DNA of 64,000 nucleotides from contig NZ_CP087952.1 of assembly GCF_028752835.1 (NCBI RefSeq), forward strand, positions 2,647,041 to 2,711,040, in the 5' to 3' direction. Below, in pieces: positions 16,081 through 25,090 of the stretch. Below the pieces are notes generated by a model, which ran no database searches, had not been told where the DNA came from, and worked only from the letters and a program-made list of their open reading frames with translations. The position numbers were made by a program, and so were the translations under genes. This DNA is from Desulfosarcina sp. BuS5 (GTDB lineage: Bacteria; Desulfobacterota; Desulfobacteria; Desulfobacterales; BuS5). Each line of letters opens with the position of its first letter. Within the stretch, counting starts at the first letter, position 1.

Positions 16081-16881
16081 TCAAATACGTGCTAAAGCGG
16101 TGAATTCCTGTATTGCCTGCATATAATCTTCGAAGCCTGCCGCAAAGATTGAGTTATGGTTAGCGCCGGGTATCATGAGCATATTTTTTTTTGTTGAAGG
16201 AGAGGAGTCAAAGAGAGCCTTGCCGTCACTAAAGGGAATTATATGATCGAATTCGGCATGTATGACAAGGAATGGTTTTTTAAATCCGGCGGCCTTATCA
16301 ATATTGCGCATGCCGTTTTTTTCCGCAATACCCAGGCGGTCCACGTCAACGCCCAGAATTCTCAACAGCGGCAGGGCATAGGCAAAGCCGCTCTCTATAA
16401 TCAGCCCGTCTATCAGGTCTTCATAATGTGCGGCTATTTCAAGCGCTGATGCGCTTCCGAGCGATCTTCCCATTATGAACAAAGGTCCTGTAAAGAAGTT
16501 CTCTTTAAGCCGGTTTTTAACAAATTCAAAAATAATATGCGCATCGCGCATCATGCCGGTTACAGTGGGCATACCGGTTGAAAGACCGTAACCCCTGTAA
16601 TCGACAGGCAGAAAATTTATCCCCCTGTCAAGATATAAAGGGCCAAGATCATCATAATCCGACACAATCTCGCCATTACCATGAAAATAGAGGATAACCG
16701 GCGCCTCTTTGTCGGCATGATGAAACCGCGCTCCTATTAAAAAACCGTCTTCCACAGGTATCAGCATATCCTCAGCCCGGCCTGGTTTGGATGGATGGAT
16801 TTCTTCCCGGGGATAAAATAAACGGGAAAGGATCTCCGGCCTGTCAAAATAAGTATAATCTATATCTGATAAATCTTTCAT
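16081..16881 (-). CDS. Alpha/beta hydrolase
   Basis: A 266-residue serine hydrolase. Visible are the oxyanion-hole motif ILYFHGNGE, the nucleophile elbow GRSLGSAS at about 137-144, a late Asp in VIHAEFDHIIPF, and the catalytic His in PGANHNSIF. It has no signal peptide. It resembles the YfhR/BEM46-like group; the substrate is unknown. The start overlaps the stop of the preceding small gene (ATGA), indicating coupling. Confidence 0.85.
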   Translation of the reverse strand: MKDLSDIDYTYFDRPEILSRLFYPREEIHPSKPGRAEDMLIPVEDGFLIGARFHHADKEAPVILYFHGNGEIVSDYDDLGPLYLDRGINFLPVDYRGYGLSTGMPTVTGMMRDAHIIFEFVKNRLKENFFTGPLFIMGRSLGSASALEIAAHYEDLIDGLIIESGFAYALPLLRILGVDVDRLGIAEKNGMRNIDKAAGFKKPFLVIHAEFDHIIPFSDGKALFDSSPSTKKNMLMIPGANHNSIFAAGFEDYMQAIQEFTALARI

Positions 16882-17171
16882 GGCTTGACCCTATCCAGTA
16901 TCTTTCCTTGTTTATCCAGAAAAAAAATCATGAAATTGTTTTTGGAAGCGTAATTCTCAAGGTCTTCCAGGATCATCGCCTGAACCTCATATCTGTTGCC
17001 CGCTTCCCGCGGCATGTTGATAAAACACTCTGCGGCTTCTTCCTTTTCCTTAAAAGCGGGGATGAAATCAATTCCTGACTCCTGGTCGTGCATACCTACA
17101 ACCAGTTCATCTGCGCCGGCATTCTGAATCACAACAAAAATCCATTTTTCTTTATCACTATTTATGTTCAC
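16878..17171 (-). CDS. Hypothetical protein, 97 residues
   Basis: A soluble acidic protein (WIFVVIQNAGADELVVGMHD; EKEEAAECFINMPREAGNRY). No family is recognised; the look is of a small data-carrier or SseB-like fold, but that is only an impression. It overlaps the hydrolase gene by 4 bp, so it is a real coding gene expressed with it. Confidence 0.6.
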   Translation of the reverse strand: MNINSDKEKWIFVVIQNAGADELVVGMHDQESGIDFIPAFKEKEEAAECFINMPREAGNRYEVQAMILEDLENYASKNNFMIFFLDKQGKILDRVKP

Positions 17172-17196
17172 GCTATTTCTCCGTTATTGCGACCTG

Positions 17197-18123
17197 TTAT
17201 TGCGATTGGGCTTGCTGCACAAGCTGATAATATTCGTAAGTCTTTTTCATGCCTGCCACAAAAGGCGTATATTCAAAGCCTAATGTTTTTTCAATCTTCC
17301 TGCCTGAATATACAAGATGACTGTCAAGGGGAAATGGTAAGGGGATCCCCTTTTGATTGATCAATTCAATGCTCATCTTTGATGTCTTAATATTTTTTCC
17401 GCAAACTTCCTTAAATACTTCCATAAGGCGTTTATAAGAAACAAGTTCCTCTCCGGCAACATTAAAGGCCTGATTAAAAACCTTTTCATTTCCAATGGAT
17501 TTCTCAATAATTTTAGCCAGATCAACTACCCAAACAAAACTGAAAAGGCCAAGTTCATTATCAGGTAAAAAAATACGTTTATTATCCCTTATAAGATCAA
17601 AAAAATATGTCTCACGGGGAGCATAATTATATTCCCCGAAAATTATTGCCGGCCGCAGTGAGGTATATGGAATCCCGTTTCGCCCGCATTCTATTTTAAG
17701 TTTACACTCGGACAGCCATTTGTTGTATCCGTAGTCTGCATACTGGCCCAATTCGGGCTGAATACCTGCAAGTTTTGGGGCATCCTCCTTGATGGGCAGA
17801 TCGAGTACGTTTTCATTTACAGTTGTCGTGCTGATGAAGATATAATGCCCAATATTTCCGGGAACCGCTCTGATCATTTTTTCTATCTGATCCGGTGTAT
17901 AGGCGCAGAAATCAATCAAGGCATCCCAGTCCAGATCCGGGATGACCTCTTTAATTCTCTGCTCATCATTACGGTCTCCGACCAGTTCCGTCACATCACC
18001 CCTGTTAAAGGGCATATTGCCTCTATTATAAACATATATATTATAATTTTTTCTTTGGAGCAGCTCTTCCACAAGAATCCGGCCGGCAAAATAACTACCC
18101 CCGATAATTAGAATATTTTTCAC
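17197..18123 (-). CDS. NAD-dependent epimerase/dehydratase
   Basis: A 308-residue short-chain dehydrogenase-like protein. It has an N-terminal dinucleotide site, ILIIGGSYFAGRILVEELL, then FISTTTVNE, the YGYNKW catalytic Tyr-x3-Lys, and a substrate region with LRPAIIFGEYNY. It resembles extended SDRs that modify nucleotide sugars; the exact substrate is unknown. It is 18 bp downstream of the DUF4037 gene on the same strand. Confidence 0.85.
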   Translation of the reverse strand: MKNILIIGGSYFAGRILVEELLQRKNYNIYVYNRGNMPFNRGDVTELVGDRNDEQRIKEVIPDLDWDALIDFCAYTPDQIEKMIRAVPGNIGHYIFISTTTVNENVLDLPIKEDAPKLAGIQPELGQYADYGYNKWLSECKLKIECGRNGIPYTSLRPAIIFGEYNYAPRETYFFDLIRDNKRIFLPDNELGLFSFVWVVDLAKIIEKSIGNEKVFNQAFNVAGEELVSYKRLMEVFKEVCGKNIKTSKMSIELINQKGIPLPFPLDSHLVYSGRKIEKTLGFEYTPFVAGMKKTYEYYQLVQQAQSQ

Positions 18124-18141
18124 TTTTGCCTCCCGATAATA

Positions 18142-19065
18142 TTATCCCGCCCATACATCGCGCTGTCTCAGGTTATCATCACTTATCTTGTCGTGGATTA
18201 CCGGACCGTGATCCAGAAGAAAATTACTCCCTGAATGACTTAAATCTTGATTCTGTAATTCTTTGACAACTCCCGCGCCTATCTCTTCGATAATCCTGTT
18301 TTTAAGCGCCGGGTCGTGGTTTTGCACCAGCTCATTGATTTTTTGATAGATAAATTCCCCCAGGACAGGAAGCTTTCGCACTGCCCGATGGCACCATTTA
18401 TAGTATGGAGTATAACTTCTGTTCAAAAGGAAAACAAGAGAAATGATATCTGCACAGAACTTGGTTTCAGAGTATAGGGCCGCGAAATATTCCTTGCGCT
18501 TGATCGATCTTATATAATTATACTGCCCTGCCTGGGCCGCAGTCATGCACCTTGCCGCGACCTTGACAAGCCTGACATCCTCCGGGTAAAATTCAAGCAA
18601 CTTTTCCCTTATCCGGGAAAATTCCCCGGACGGATCTGAAAAGACCTTGCCGTTGGTGCATTTTGCAAGATTATTCTCCGGAAGATAAAGCCAGTCATCA
18701 AGGGAACCAGGTGCCTGAACGATTCCGATAAATTTTACGTAAAACTCATCTATTGTAAACACCCCTACCCTGCCGCCGCCCCACTTGCTCATTAATCTTT
18801 TGAATCCATGGAAGCTATCCGGAAGATTGTCATATTCCCGTTGCAGATCCGAGCCTATTGCTCGAAAATTTTCATCATTAAGCCAGATGCAAAAACCAGG
18901 ACCCCAGTCGTGGTCTTTTGATATTTTATCGTCAAGCCCATAACATTCGGAGCCATCCCCCACAAGGCCTGTGGCAATCATATGCTCGAATTCAGGGAAT
19001 TTTTCCCTTATCATGGGAGCCCCGCAAGATTTGTAATATTCTTCGGAGAGCTTTAATCCTTTCAT
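18142..19065 (-). CDS. DUF4037 protein (nucleotidyltransferase-like)
   Basis: A 307-residue protein with MKGLKLSEEYYKSCGAPMI, GLVGDGSECYGLDDKISKDHDW and GPGFCIWL. The two Asp of the DHD motif resemble a nucleotidyltransferase metal site, as described for DUF4037. The biochemical role is unknown. A divergent radical SAM gene starts 200 bp away; the gap shows no structure beyond AT-rich promoter-like sequence. Confidence 0.75.
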   Translation of the reverse strand: MKGLKLSEEYYKSCGAPMIREKFPEFEHMIATGLVGDGSECYGLDDKISKDHDWGPGFCIWLNDENFRAIGSDLQREYDNLPDSFHGFKRLMSKWGGGRVGVFTIDEFYVKFIGIVQAPGSLDDWLYLPENNLAKCTNGKVFSDPSGEFSRIREKLLEFYPEDVRLVKVAARCMTAAQAGQYNYIRSIKRKEYFAALYSETKFCADIISLVFLLNRSYTPYYKWCHRAVRKLPVLGEFIYQKINELVQNHDPALKNRIIEEIGAGVVKELQNQDLSHSGSNFLLDHGPVIHDKISDDNLRQRDVWAG

Positions 19066-19265
19066 ATAGCATTCCTCGGTTAAGGTTAAAAATTAGATTA
19101 AATTAAATTAAAACAAGCAGTCTTTCATAAAATTATTATCATCTATTACAGATTTATTCAACAGACTGAATCTGCTCCATAGCCATGACATATCCTTGCT
19201 TCCCATCCATAAAAGTGATAAAAGTTATAAAACTTGTTTGATATTATTACACGAGGCTATCAGAT

Positions 19266-20198
19266 ATGACTCTTTTTGAACCGGCTTATATCAAAACCTG
19301 TAACAGCGGATTGCTGAACCAAAAAATAGAAGAGGCTAATGAAGCCTTGCGTAACTGCACCCTCTGCCCCAGGGGATGCGAGGTCGATCGCTACGCTTCT
19401 GAAAAAGGCACTTGCAAAACAGGGGCCAGGGCACGGGTTGTGACATATCTCCCACACTTTGGAGAAGAGCTGCCGTTAAGGGGAACCAAAGGTTCAGGCA
19501 CCATTTTTTTTGCGTCTTGCAGCCTGCTCTGCAATTTTTGTCAGAATTATCATATAACCCATAAAACAGCAGGCAAAGAAGTTTCAGATAATGAGCTGGC
19601 CGAAATGATGATTTCTCTGCAAAACAATGGTTGTCATAATATCAGTTTTGTTACACCGTCCCACGTTGTTCCGCAGATTCTTTCCGCTCTCAAAATTGCC
19701 ATAGCAAAAGGTTTAAAGATACCCCTGGTTTATGATACAAGCGCCTATGACAGCATCAAAGCGCTTAAACTTCTTGAAGATATTATCGATATATATATGC
19801 CGGATTTTAAATTCTGGAATCCGGAAACAGCAAAACTGACATGCAATGCAAAAAATTATCCTGAAGCTGCGCGCAAGGCGATTATTGAAATGCACAGGCA
19901 GGTGGGAGATCTTGTTATCAATGAAGCAGGCCTGGCTGAACGGGGTCTGCTGATCAGGCATCTTGCCCTGCCGAAAGGGCTTGCAGATACACCCAGGATT
20001 ATGAAATTCATCGCAAACGAAATATCTCCCCAAAGTTATGTAAATATAATGCCCCAGTACAGGCCCTGCGGCACATCCTTTAAAATACCTGCGCTTGCAG
20101 TTCACATACGTAAAAAAGAGTTTGAAACAGCCCTTAAGGATGCTGAAGAGGCGGGCATTACCCGTTTGGAGGAGCAGAAATACGATTTTCTGTTATGA
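19266..20198 (+). CDS. Radical SAM protein (PflA/AmmeMemoRadiSam-like)
   Basis: A 310-residue protein. An N-terminal Cys cluster, CTLCPRGCEVDRY with a further Cys in GTCKTG, precedes the radical SAM 4Fe-4S motif CSLLCNFC (C-x3-C-x2-C) at about 80-87. It resembles the uncharacterised PflA-like group of radical SAM enzymes present in anaerobes. It is 9 bp upstream of nadE and probably co-transcribed. The target is unknown. Confidence 0.85.
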   Translation: MTLFEPAYIKTCNSGLLNQKIEEANEALRNCTLCPRGCEVDRYASEKGTCKTGARARVVTYLPHFGEELPLRGTKGSGTIFFASCSLLCNFCQNYHITHKTAGKEVSDNELAEMMISLQNNGCHNISFVTPSHVVPQILSALKIAIAKGLKIPLVYDTSAYDSIKALKLLEDIIDIYMPDFKFWNPETAKLTCNAKNYPEAARKAIIEMHRQVGDLVINEAGLAERGLLIRHLALPKGLADTPRIMKFIANEISPQSYVNIMPQYRPCGTSFKIPALAVHIRKKEFETALKDAEEAGITRLEEQKYDFLL

Positions 20199-20207
20199 TG
20201 AGTTTAA

Positions 20208-21878
20208 ATGAAGATAGCTATTGCACAGATTAATCCTATAATCGGGGATTTTAAATATAATTGCCATAAAATTAAGGAGTATGCAGCAAGAGCCATGGAT
20301 CTTGACTGCGACCTGGTTGTATTTTCCGAACTGGTTATATCAGGCTACCCGCCCCGGGATCTGCTTGAGAGAAAAGAATTTGTCGATGCAAATATCGAAC
20401 ATCTAAACAAGCTTATAAATTCCATAAAAGGTATCGGCCTTATTTGCGGTTTTTCAGATTACAGTCTTTGCAAAAACGGAAACCCGCTCTATAACTCAGC
20501 CGCTCTTTTTGAAAACGGCAAGCTTTTGTACAAGGCTCATAAAAGGCTGCTACCCACTTATGATGTTTTTGATGAAAGAAGATATTTCCAGCCCTGGCGG
20601 GAGCATTCAATTTTTTTATATAAGGGATCCAGAATAGGGCTTACAATTTGTGAAGATATTTGGAATGACAGCAGCTTGATTCAAAAGCGATTCTATCAAA
20701 AAGATCCTGTCGCCATTCTGGTAGAGCAAGGCGCTGATTTAATCATCAACATATCCGCCTCTCCTTTTGTTATCAGCAAAAAAGAATTGAGATGGAATCT
20801 GCTCAGCTCAATTGCCTCTAAATATAAGATTCCTTTAATCTACGCCAACCAGACCGGAGGCAATGACAGCCTGATTTTTGACGGATCCAGCGCAGCTTTT
20901 GACAAATACGGACAGATGGCGGCGCGAGCCGGTGATTTTACTGAAGATCTTGTGGTTTTTGATCTTGACAGTCAGAACGATGCTGAATCGTATCGGGATA
21001 ATATCCATCCGGTTTCAAGCTCTGATGAAGAATCTGTATTAAAAGCCCTTGTCTCCGGAACAAGAGATTATGTAAGCAAATGCGGATTCAGCCAGGCGGT
21101 TATCGGTTTAAGCGGCGGGATTGATTCCGCCTTAACGGCATACGTCGCGGTAAAGGCGCTGGGCCGCCAAAATGTATCTCTAATTTTTATGCCTTCGGAG
21201 TATACATCAAAAGATAATTATGAAGATACGGAAGAATTGGCTGCAAACCTGGGGATAAAACAGAAAATAATCCCGATAAACGGGATGTTTAAGGAATTTT
21301 TAAAATACATCTCTCCTGATTTCGACAAGAATAATCCCGATGTAACTGAACAGAACCTGCAGGCCAGAATACGCGGCACAATCCTGATGGGATTGTCCAA
21401 CAAGCATGGCTCTATTCTCCTGACAACCGGAAATAAATCAGAATGCGGCTTAGGATATTGCACTCTATACGGTGATATGAACGGAGGTCTGGCAGTTATT
21501 TCCGATGTGCCGAAAACAATGGTTTATGATATTGCGAAATTTATTAACAGGGATAAAGAGCATATCCCGGCACGAATTATTGACAAAGCCCCTTCAGCGG
21601 AACTTAAGGATTCGCAAACCGATCAAGACGATCTTCCACCGTATGAAATCATAGATCCCGTGCTAAAGGGGTATATCGAAGATTTGAAAAGCGCGGATGA
21701 ACTTGTTAAAAGCGGTTTTGACAGAAAAATAGTTGAAAAGATTATTAAAAAGGTAACCCTTAGCGAATACAAAAGACAACAGGCCGCGCCCGGCCTGAAA
21801 ATCACATCCAAGGCATTCGGATATGGACGAAGATATCCCATAGCGCAAAAGTACTATGAGACAGGAGTAAAGGCATAA
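20208..21878 (+). CDS. nadE: Glutamine-dependent NAD+ synthetase
   Basis: A 556-residue two-domain enzyme. The N-terminal nitrilase-like glutaminase has its triad visible: Glu in VFSELVISGYPPRDLL, Lys in HKRLLPTYDVFDERRYF, and Cys in GLTICEDIW. The C-terminal synthetase has the ATP loop IGLSGGIDSALTAYVA and TTGNKSE. It amidates nicotinic acid adenine dinucleotide in the last step of NAD synthesis. An IS3-type remnant begins 4 bp after the stop. Confidence 0.95.
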   Translation: MKIAIAQINPIIGDFKYNCHKIKEYAARAMDLDCDLVVFSELVISGYPPRDLLERKEFVDANIEHLNKLINSIKGIGLICGFSDYSLCKNGNPLYNSAALFENGKLLYKAHKRLLPTYDVFDERRYFQPWREHSIFLYKGSRIGLTICEDIWNDSSLIQKRFYQKDPVAILVEQGADLIINISASPFVISKKELRWNLLSSIASKYKIPLIYANQTGGNDSLIFDGSSAAFDKYGQMAARAGDFTEDLVVFDLDSQNDAESYRDNIHPVSSSDEESVLKALVSGTRDYVSKCGFSQAVIGLSGGIDSALTAYVAVKALGRQNVSLIFMPSEYTSKDNYEDTEELAANLGIKQKIIPINGMFKEFLKYISPDFDKNNPDVTEQNLQARIRGTILMGLSNKHGSILLTTGNKSECGLGYCTLYGDMNGGLAVISDVPKTMVYDIAKFINRDKEHIPARIIDKAPSAELKDSQTDQDDLPPYEIIDPVLKGYIEDLKSADELVKSGFDRKIVEKIIKKVTLSEYKRQQAAPGLKITSKAFGYGRRYPIAQKYYETGVKA

Positions 21879-22144
21879 AGTTAAAGTGGACCCAAAGTCA
21901 AGGACAGATTTTATGTTTTGTTAAGGTGTGCCATTATTGATATCAACAAAAAAATAAACAAAAAAATGAAATATGTTTATATGCGCCATAAAAATGTTCA
22001 TAAGTAATTTAACTTGTTGATTTAATAGATAATAATATCAGCTTAAAATGTTCATAACTTGTTGATAAAATGTTGATAACTTTTCCATATATCGTTAACG
22101 TACTATTAAAATTTAATATTAATATGTTCATAACTTATGCCGCA

Positions 22145-22938
22145 CGCTGAATGGCTAATTCACCAAAATATATCTCTGCGGGAGTGTTTCTATTCAGCGA
22201 TTGATGAGGCCGTTCAAAATTATAAAATTCAAAATATTGCTTCAATGCATTTATTAGATCTTTGACATTCGAATATTCCTTGATGTATATTTCGGTATCC
22301 TTCATAAACCATAAAAAGTAGTTTACACTTTTTGAAAACGATATTTGATTATATTAACTATTTACTGATTATAATGAATTTGATGGAGTAAGCATTTTAG
22401 CCCTGAAAGGGCGCCACATACCAGCCCAGGGTTTTCGACTAAAGTGCAAACTAAATTTGAAGGATGCCTATATTTCTTCATATTTTACAGAACGCCATAA
22501 ACGCTCTATGAAGATATTATCCATACAACGCCCCTTGCCATCCATGCTAATCCGGATTTGATGCTGTTTTAACACGCCGGTAAAGTCATTGCCGGTGTAT
22601 TGGGAACCCTGATCGGTATTGAAAATATCCGGTTTGCCAAAACGTCGGATGGCGCTCTGCAATGCGTTTACGCAGAAAACGTCATCCATCGTTGTTGACA
22701 CTTCCCAGGAAAGTACATAGCGGCTGTGCTAGTCCATAACAGCCGTCAGATAAACAAAACCGCCAGGCATACGAATATAGGTAATATCCGAACATCAGAC
22801 CTGATCCGGTTTCGTTATTTTCATTCCCTTCAGCAGGTAGGGGTATATTTTGTGCTCTTTGCGAGGAGCACTCGTATCAGGTTTAGGCGCTATGGACTGG
22901 ATTCCCATTATGCGCATCAGGCGCTGTATCCGTTTTGT
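22145..22938 (-). pseudogene. IS3-family transposase orfB remnant (rve integrase domain)
   Basis: Translating the minus strand gives a recognisable IS3 OrfB from IQRLMRIMGIQSIAPKPD, through SDITYIRMPGGFVYLTAVMD and NTDQGSQYTGNDFTGVLK, to NRNTPAEIYFGE and the end IQRAA. Two tryptophan codons (after PDQV, and after AVMD) have become TGA and TAG, and a 175-bp MITE interrupts the reading at VKYEE/IYIKEY. It is dead. It is related to, but distinct from, the intact OrfB at 49455. Confidence 0.85.
22294..22468. mobile_element. MITE-like element C, copy 2 (175 bp) with 8-bp target duplication
   Basis: The ends GGTATCCTTCA and TGAAGGATGCC are inverted repeats. It is flanked by TATATTTC at 22286-22293 and 22469-22476, a clean target duplication inside the IS-A transposase. 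It has no coding capacity. The subterminal AGTTTACACTTTTT recurs in the other copies. Confidence 0.85.
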
Positions 22939-22983
22939 TTAGAATTACACCATAACATATTGTCGCATTTTTGGGGTCCACTA

Positions 22984-23062
22984 TACATCATAATGAGTAG
23001 AATTGAGCGTCGAAAAATATTCATAAATGAGAGGGATCGGGAGGATATGTTAAAGCGGCTGG
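22984..23062 (+). pseudogene. Y1 (RAYT/Transposase_17-type) transposase N-terminal fragment
   Basis: The plus-strand reading YIIMSRIERRKIFINERDRE, then DMLKRL, matches the typical start of REP-associated tyrosine transposases. It is cut on the left by the IS-A end and on the right by a TAAGGGTTCGC repeat terminus. The C-terminal part of another such gene is at 52263. Confidence 0.7.
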
Positions 23063-23063
23063 C

Positions 23064-23080
23064 TAAGGGTTCGCGCAAAG
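23064..23080. repeat. Terminus of palindromic repeat B (fragment)
   Basis: TAAGGGTTCGCGCAAAG matches the outer end of repeat B (compare 48057). The rest of the element is absent. Confidence 0.6.
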
Positions 23081-23095
23081 TGCATCTGTGTCCCC

Positions 23096-23911
23096 TTAGA
23101 CCAGACGATTAGCATGATTGAAGATATATAAACCGTTCCCCGGCGCAAGGCATGCAAGTGTTATATTAAGCTGAAACGCAAGTTGAACCGCCAGAGAGGT
23201 TGGTCTGGAAATCGCTAAAATTACCGGTATCCTTGCCTGCGCCGCCTTTTGTACCAGTTCATAGCTTATGCGGGAAGAGAGGGTTAAAACAGAAGCGTTG
23301 CCAAGCATCTCTTTCAAAAAAAGTTTTCCTACTGCTTTATCAAGTGCATTGTGCCGTCCAACATCCTCTGCAGCAGAAAGAAATTCAAGATCAGAGCTGT
23401 AAAAAGCTGCGGCATGGGAAGCTTTTGTCCTGGCGCGCAGGGGTTGATGTTTAGATAAATCTTCCAGGCAGCTCAGCGCCTTTGTCCTGTTTATAACAAT
23501 ATCTTCAGAAATGGGACGAATTTCCTGATACAGATCCTCCACAATCTCCTTGCCGCAAAGTCCGCAACTAGTCTGACTTATAAAGCCGCGTCTTTCAAGA
23601 ATCTGTGATATTAGTTTTCTTCTTTTTTGGTTGAGAGTAACTGCAACAACATTTGTATCATCTTCATCGCAGAATGCTATGGATATAAAATCATCAAGAG
23701 TATCAATAACCCCTTCAGCAAGACAAAAGCCGGCCGCATGTTCAATCTCATCGCCGGGCGTACGCATTACAATCGCGTAAGGACTGCCCTGCACACGAAT
23801 AGACAATGGTTCCTCGACAATAATATCATTAACCGTGGAAATTTCCGACTCTGTATTCCAGCAAATTATCTTTTGTTCTAAAAAACTCTTCAAGACTAGC
23901 TCCAACGCCAT
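23096..23911 (-). CDS. fdhD: FdhD sulfur carrier for molybdopterin-dependent enzymes
   Basis: A 271-residue FdhD. The conserved sulfur-relay motif is SCGLCGKE at about 116-123. It also shows VEEPLSIRVQG, MRTPGDEIEHAAGFCLAEG, and the AEDVGRHNALDKA and LTLSSRISYELVQKA blocks. It passes sulfur from a cysteine desulfurase to the Mo/W-bis-MGD cofactor of formate dehydrogenase and relatives. The ATG shares one base with the stop of the upstream DUF39 gene (TAATG), so translation is coupled. No formate dehydrogenase gene is in the window. Confidence 0.95.
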   Translation of the reverse strand: MALELVLKSFLEQKIICWNTESEISTVNDIIVEEPLSIRVQGSPYAIVMRTPGDEIEHAAGFCLAEGVIDTLDDFISIAFCDEDDTNVVAVTLNQKRRKLISQILERRGFISQTSCGLCGKEIVEDLYQEIRPISEDIVINRTKALSCLEDLSKHQPLRARTKASHAAAFYSSDLEFLSAAEDVGRHNALDKAVGKLFLKEMLGNASVLTLSSRISYELVQKAAQARIPVILAISRPTSLAVQLAFQLNITLACLAPGNGLYIFNHANRLV

Positions 23912-25077
23912 TAACTCGGGAGAGTAAATTGCGGCTCACCAAGCAGAAAATCTCCGCCTGAAATCCATTTTTTTAAAATATTCGCAATCTCACGGGCTTT
24001 GACAACACTGGAAAGCGGGGCTGTGGGAATCTGCTTACCATTGAACTTAATATGTCCGCTTTTAAGTTCCGCATAACTGACCTTGCCGTAACTTTTATCT
24101 ATTCCATTGGGATAATCATTCCCGTAATCAACAATATGAGTAAAAATATCCTCATCCGCAACGGATGTAAATGCCGCCATCTCTTCATTCAAAATAGGAA
24201 TAGGTATTCCCACGCCTACAGACATTGAACATCCATATCCCTGGATACTTACCCCCACAAGCCATTCCGGTTTCATCTGTTTCAAATCACCCATCAGCCA
24301 TAATGTTCCGGAAGGTGTTATCGGAACGCCCTTTTCGGTTCTATCAGAGGGCGGTGAATGCTGAGTGCCGTGCCAGGTAACATATCCTGTGCCTCCTCCA
24401 AGAAAAATCCTTGTTCCAAGGCCTATTGTTTTAAAAGAAGGGTCATTCAGAAGCGGGCTCAACGCTCCTGCTGAACAGTAGTTGGCATTACCGGCCAAAG
24501 GCTTCAGGGTTCCCATATATGTATAGATTGTTTTTTTGGTCATATTAATTGCGCAATTATAATTCTGATAACAGTTCCTGGGATTGCACAGGGTAGCATC
24601 GGAGATACTGTTCAAATCGATCTTTTTTTCTATTGACCGGTTGGGATAACAGTCCGTACCGTAGCCGACAGCCTTTAACATAATTTTTTTTTGGGCCACA
24701 AGGTCATGAATAACATGGCCTCCGCCATAATTGAATTCACCAGGAGGGACTTTATTTAAAGGATCATCTTCACAGGTCTCCGTGGCCCCTATATAGCAAT
24801 CCACCGCTGCAATACCGGCATAGGCGGAAACATTGTTCAGCCATGTTTTGGATGCCTTTATTTTAGGGGTGGAATGTCCGAAATTAAGAAAAAGACCGGA
24901 GGAACACATTGGAGCGAATGTTCCGGTTGTTACCACGTCAACATTCCTGGCAGCTTCGACCGGTCCATCATTTTTTACAATATCTATGATCTCCTCGGCC
25001 GTTACGACAACCGCCTCGCCCGATCTGATTTTATCATTTATCATCTGATAAGTTTTATTGACCGTATATTTTTTCAT
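23911..25077 (-). CDS. DUF39 homocysteine-biosynthesis protein
   Basis: A 388-residue protein of the DUF39 family: MKKYTVNKTYQMINDKIRSG, MCSSGLFLNFGHSTPKIK, FNYGGGHVIHDLVAQKKI, CNPRNCYQNYNCA, and GGTGYVTWHGTQHSP. In methanogens and sulfate reducers this family takes part in reductive sulfur insertion into aspartate semialdehyde to make homocysteine. Its usual ferredoxin/CBS partner is not visible here. It lies upstream of and coupled to fdhD, another sulfur-transfer gene. Confidence 0.88.
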   Translation of the reverse strand: MKKYTVNKTYQMINDKIRSGEAVVVTAEEIIDIVKNDGPVEAARNVDVVTTGTFAPMCSSGLFLNFGHSTPKIKASKTWLNNVSAYAGIAAVDCYIGATETCEDDPLNKVPPGEFNYGGGHVIHDLVAQKKIMLKAVGYGTDCYPNRSIEKKIDLNSISDATLCNPRNCYQNYNCAINMTKKTIYTYMGTLKPLAGNANYCSAGALSPLLNDPSFKTIGLGTRIFLGGGTGYVTWHGTQHSPPSDRTEKGVPITPSGTLWLMGDLKQMKPEWLVGVSIQGYGCSMSVGVGIPIPILNEEMAAFTSVADEDIFTHIVDYGNDYPNGIDKSYGKVSYAELKSGHIKFNGKQIPTAPLSSVVKAREIANILKKWISGGDFLLGEPQFTLPS

Positions 25078-25090
25078 GCAGGTGTTATCC

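Larger units (their letters stand above)
21883..22983. mobile_element. Decayed IS3-family element (IS-A)
   Basis: Bounded by inverted ends TAAAGTGGACCCAAA (left) and TTTTTGGGGTCCACTAT (right). It contains a minus-strand orfB pseudogene and an AT-rich non-coding tail of about 240 bp with repeated GTTCATAACTTGTTGATAAA-like motifs. The same tail, inverted, is at 50751-51054. The orfA part is missing, and a MITE has inserted inside. Confidence 0.8.

Noticed and set aside
21900-22150. Possible replication origin or iteron array because of repeated GTTGATAA and TTATCAAC words
   Set aside because: The same sequence recurs inverted at 50800-51050 attached to the same transposase end, so it is part of an insertion sequence.
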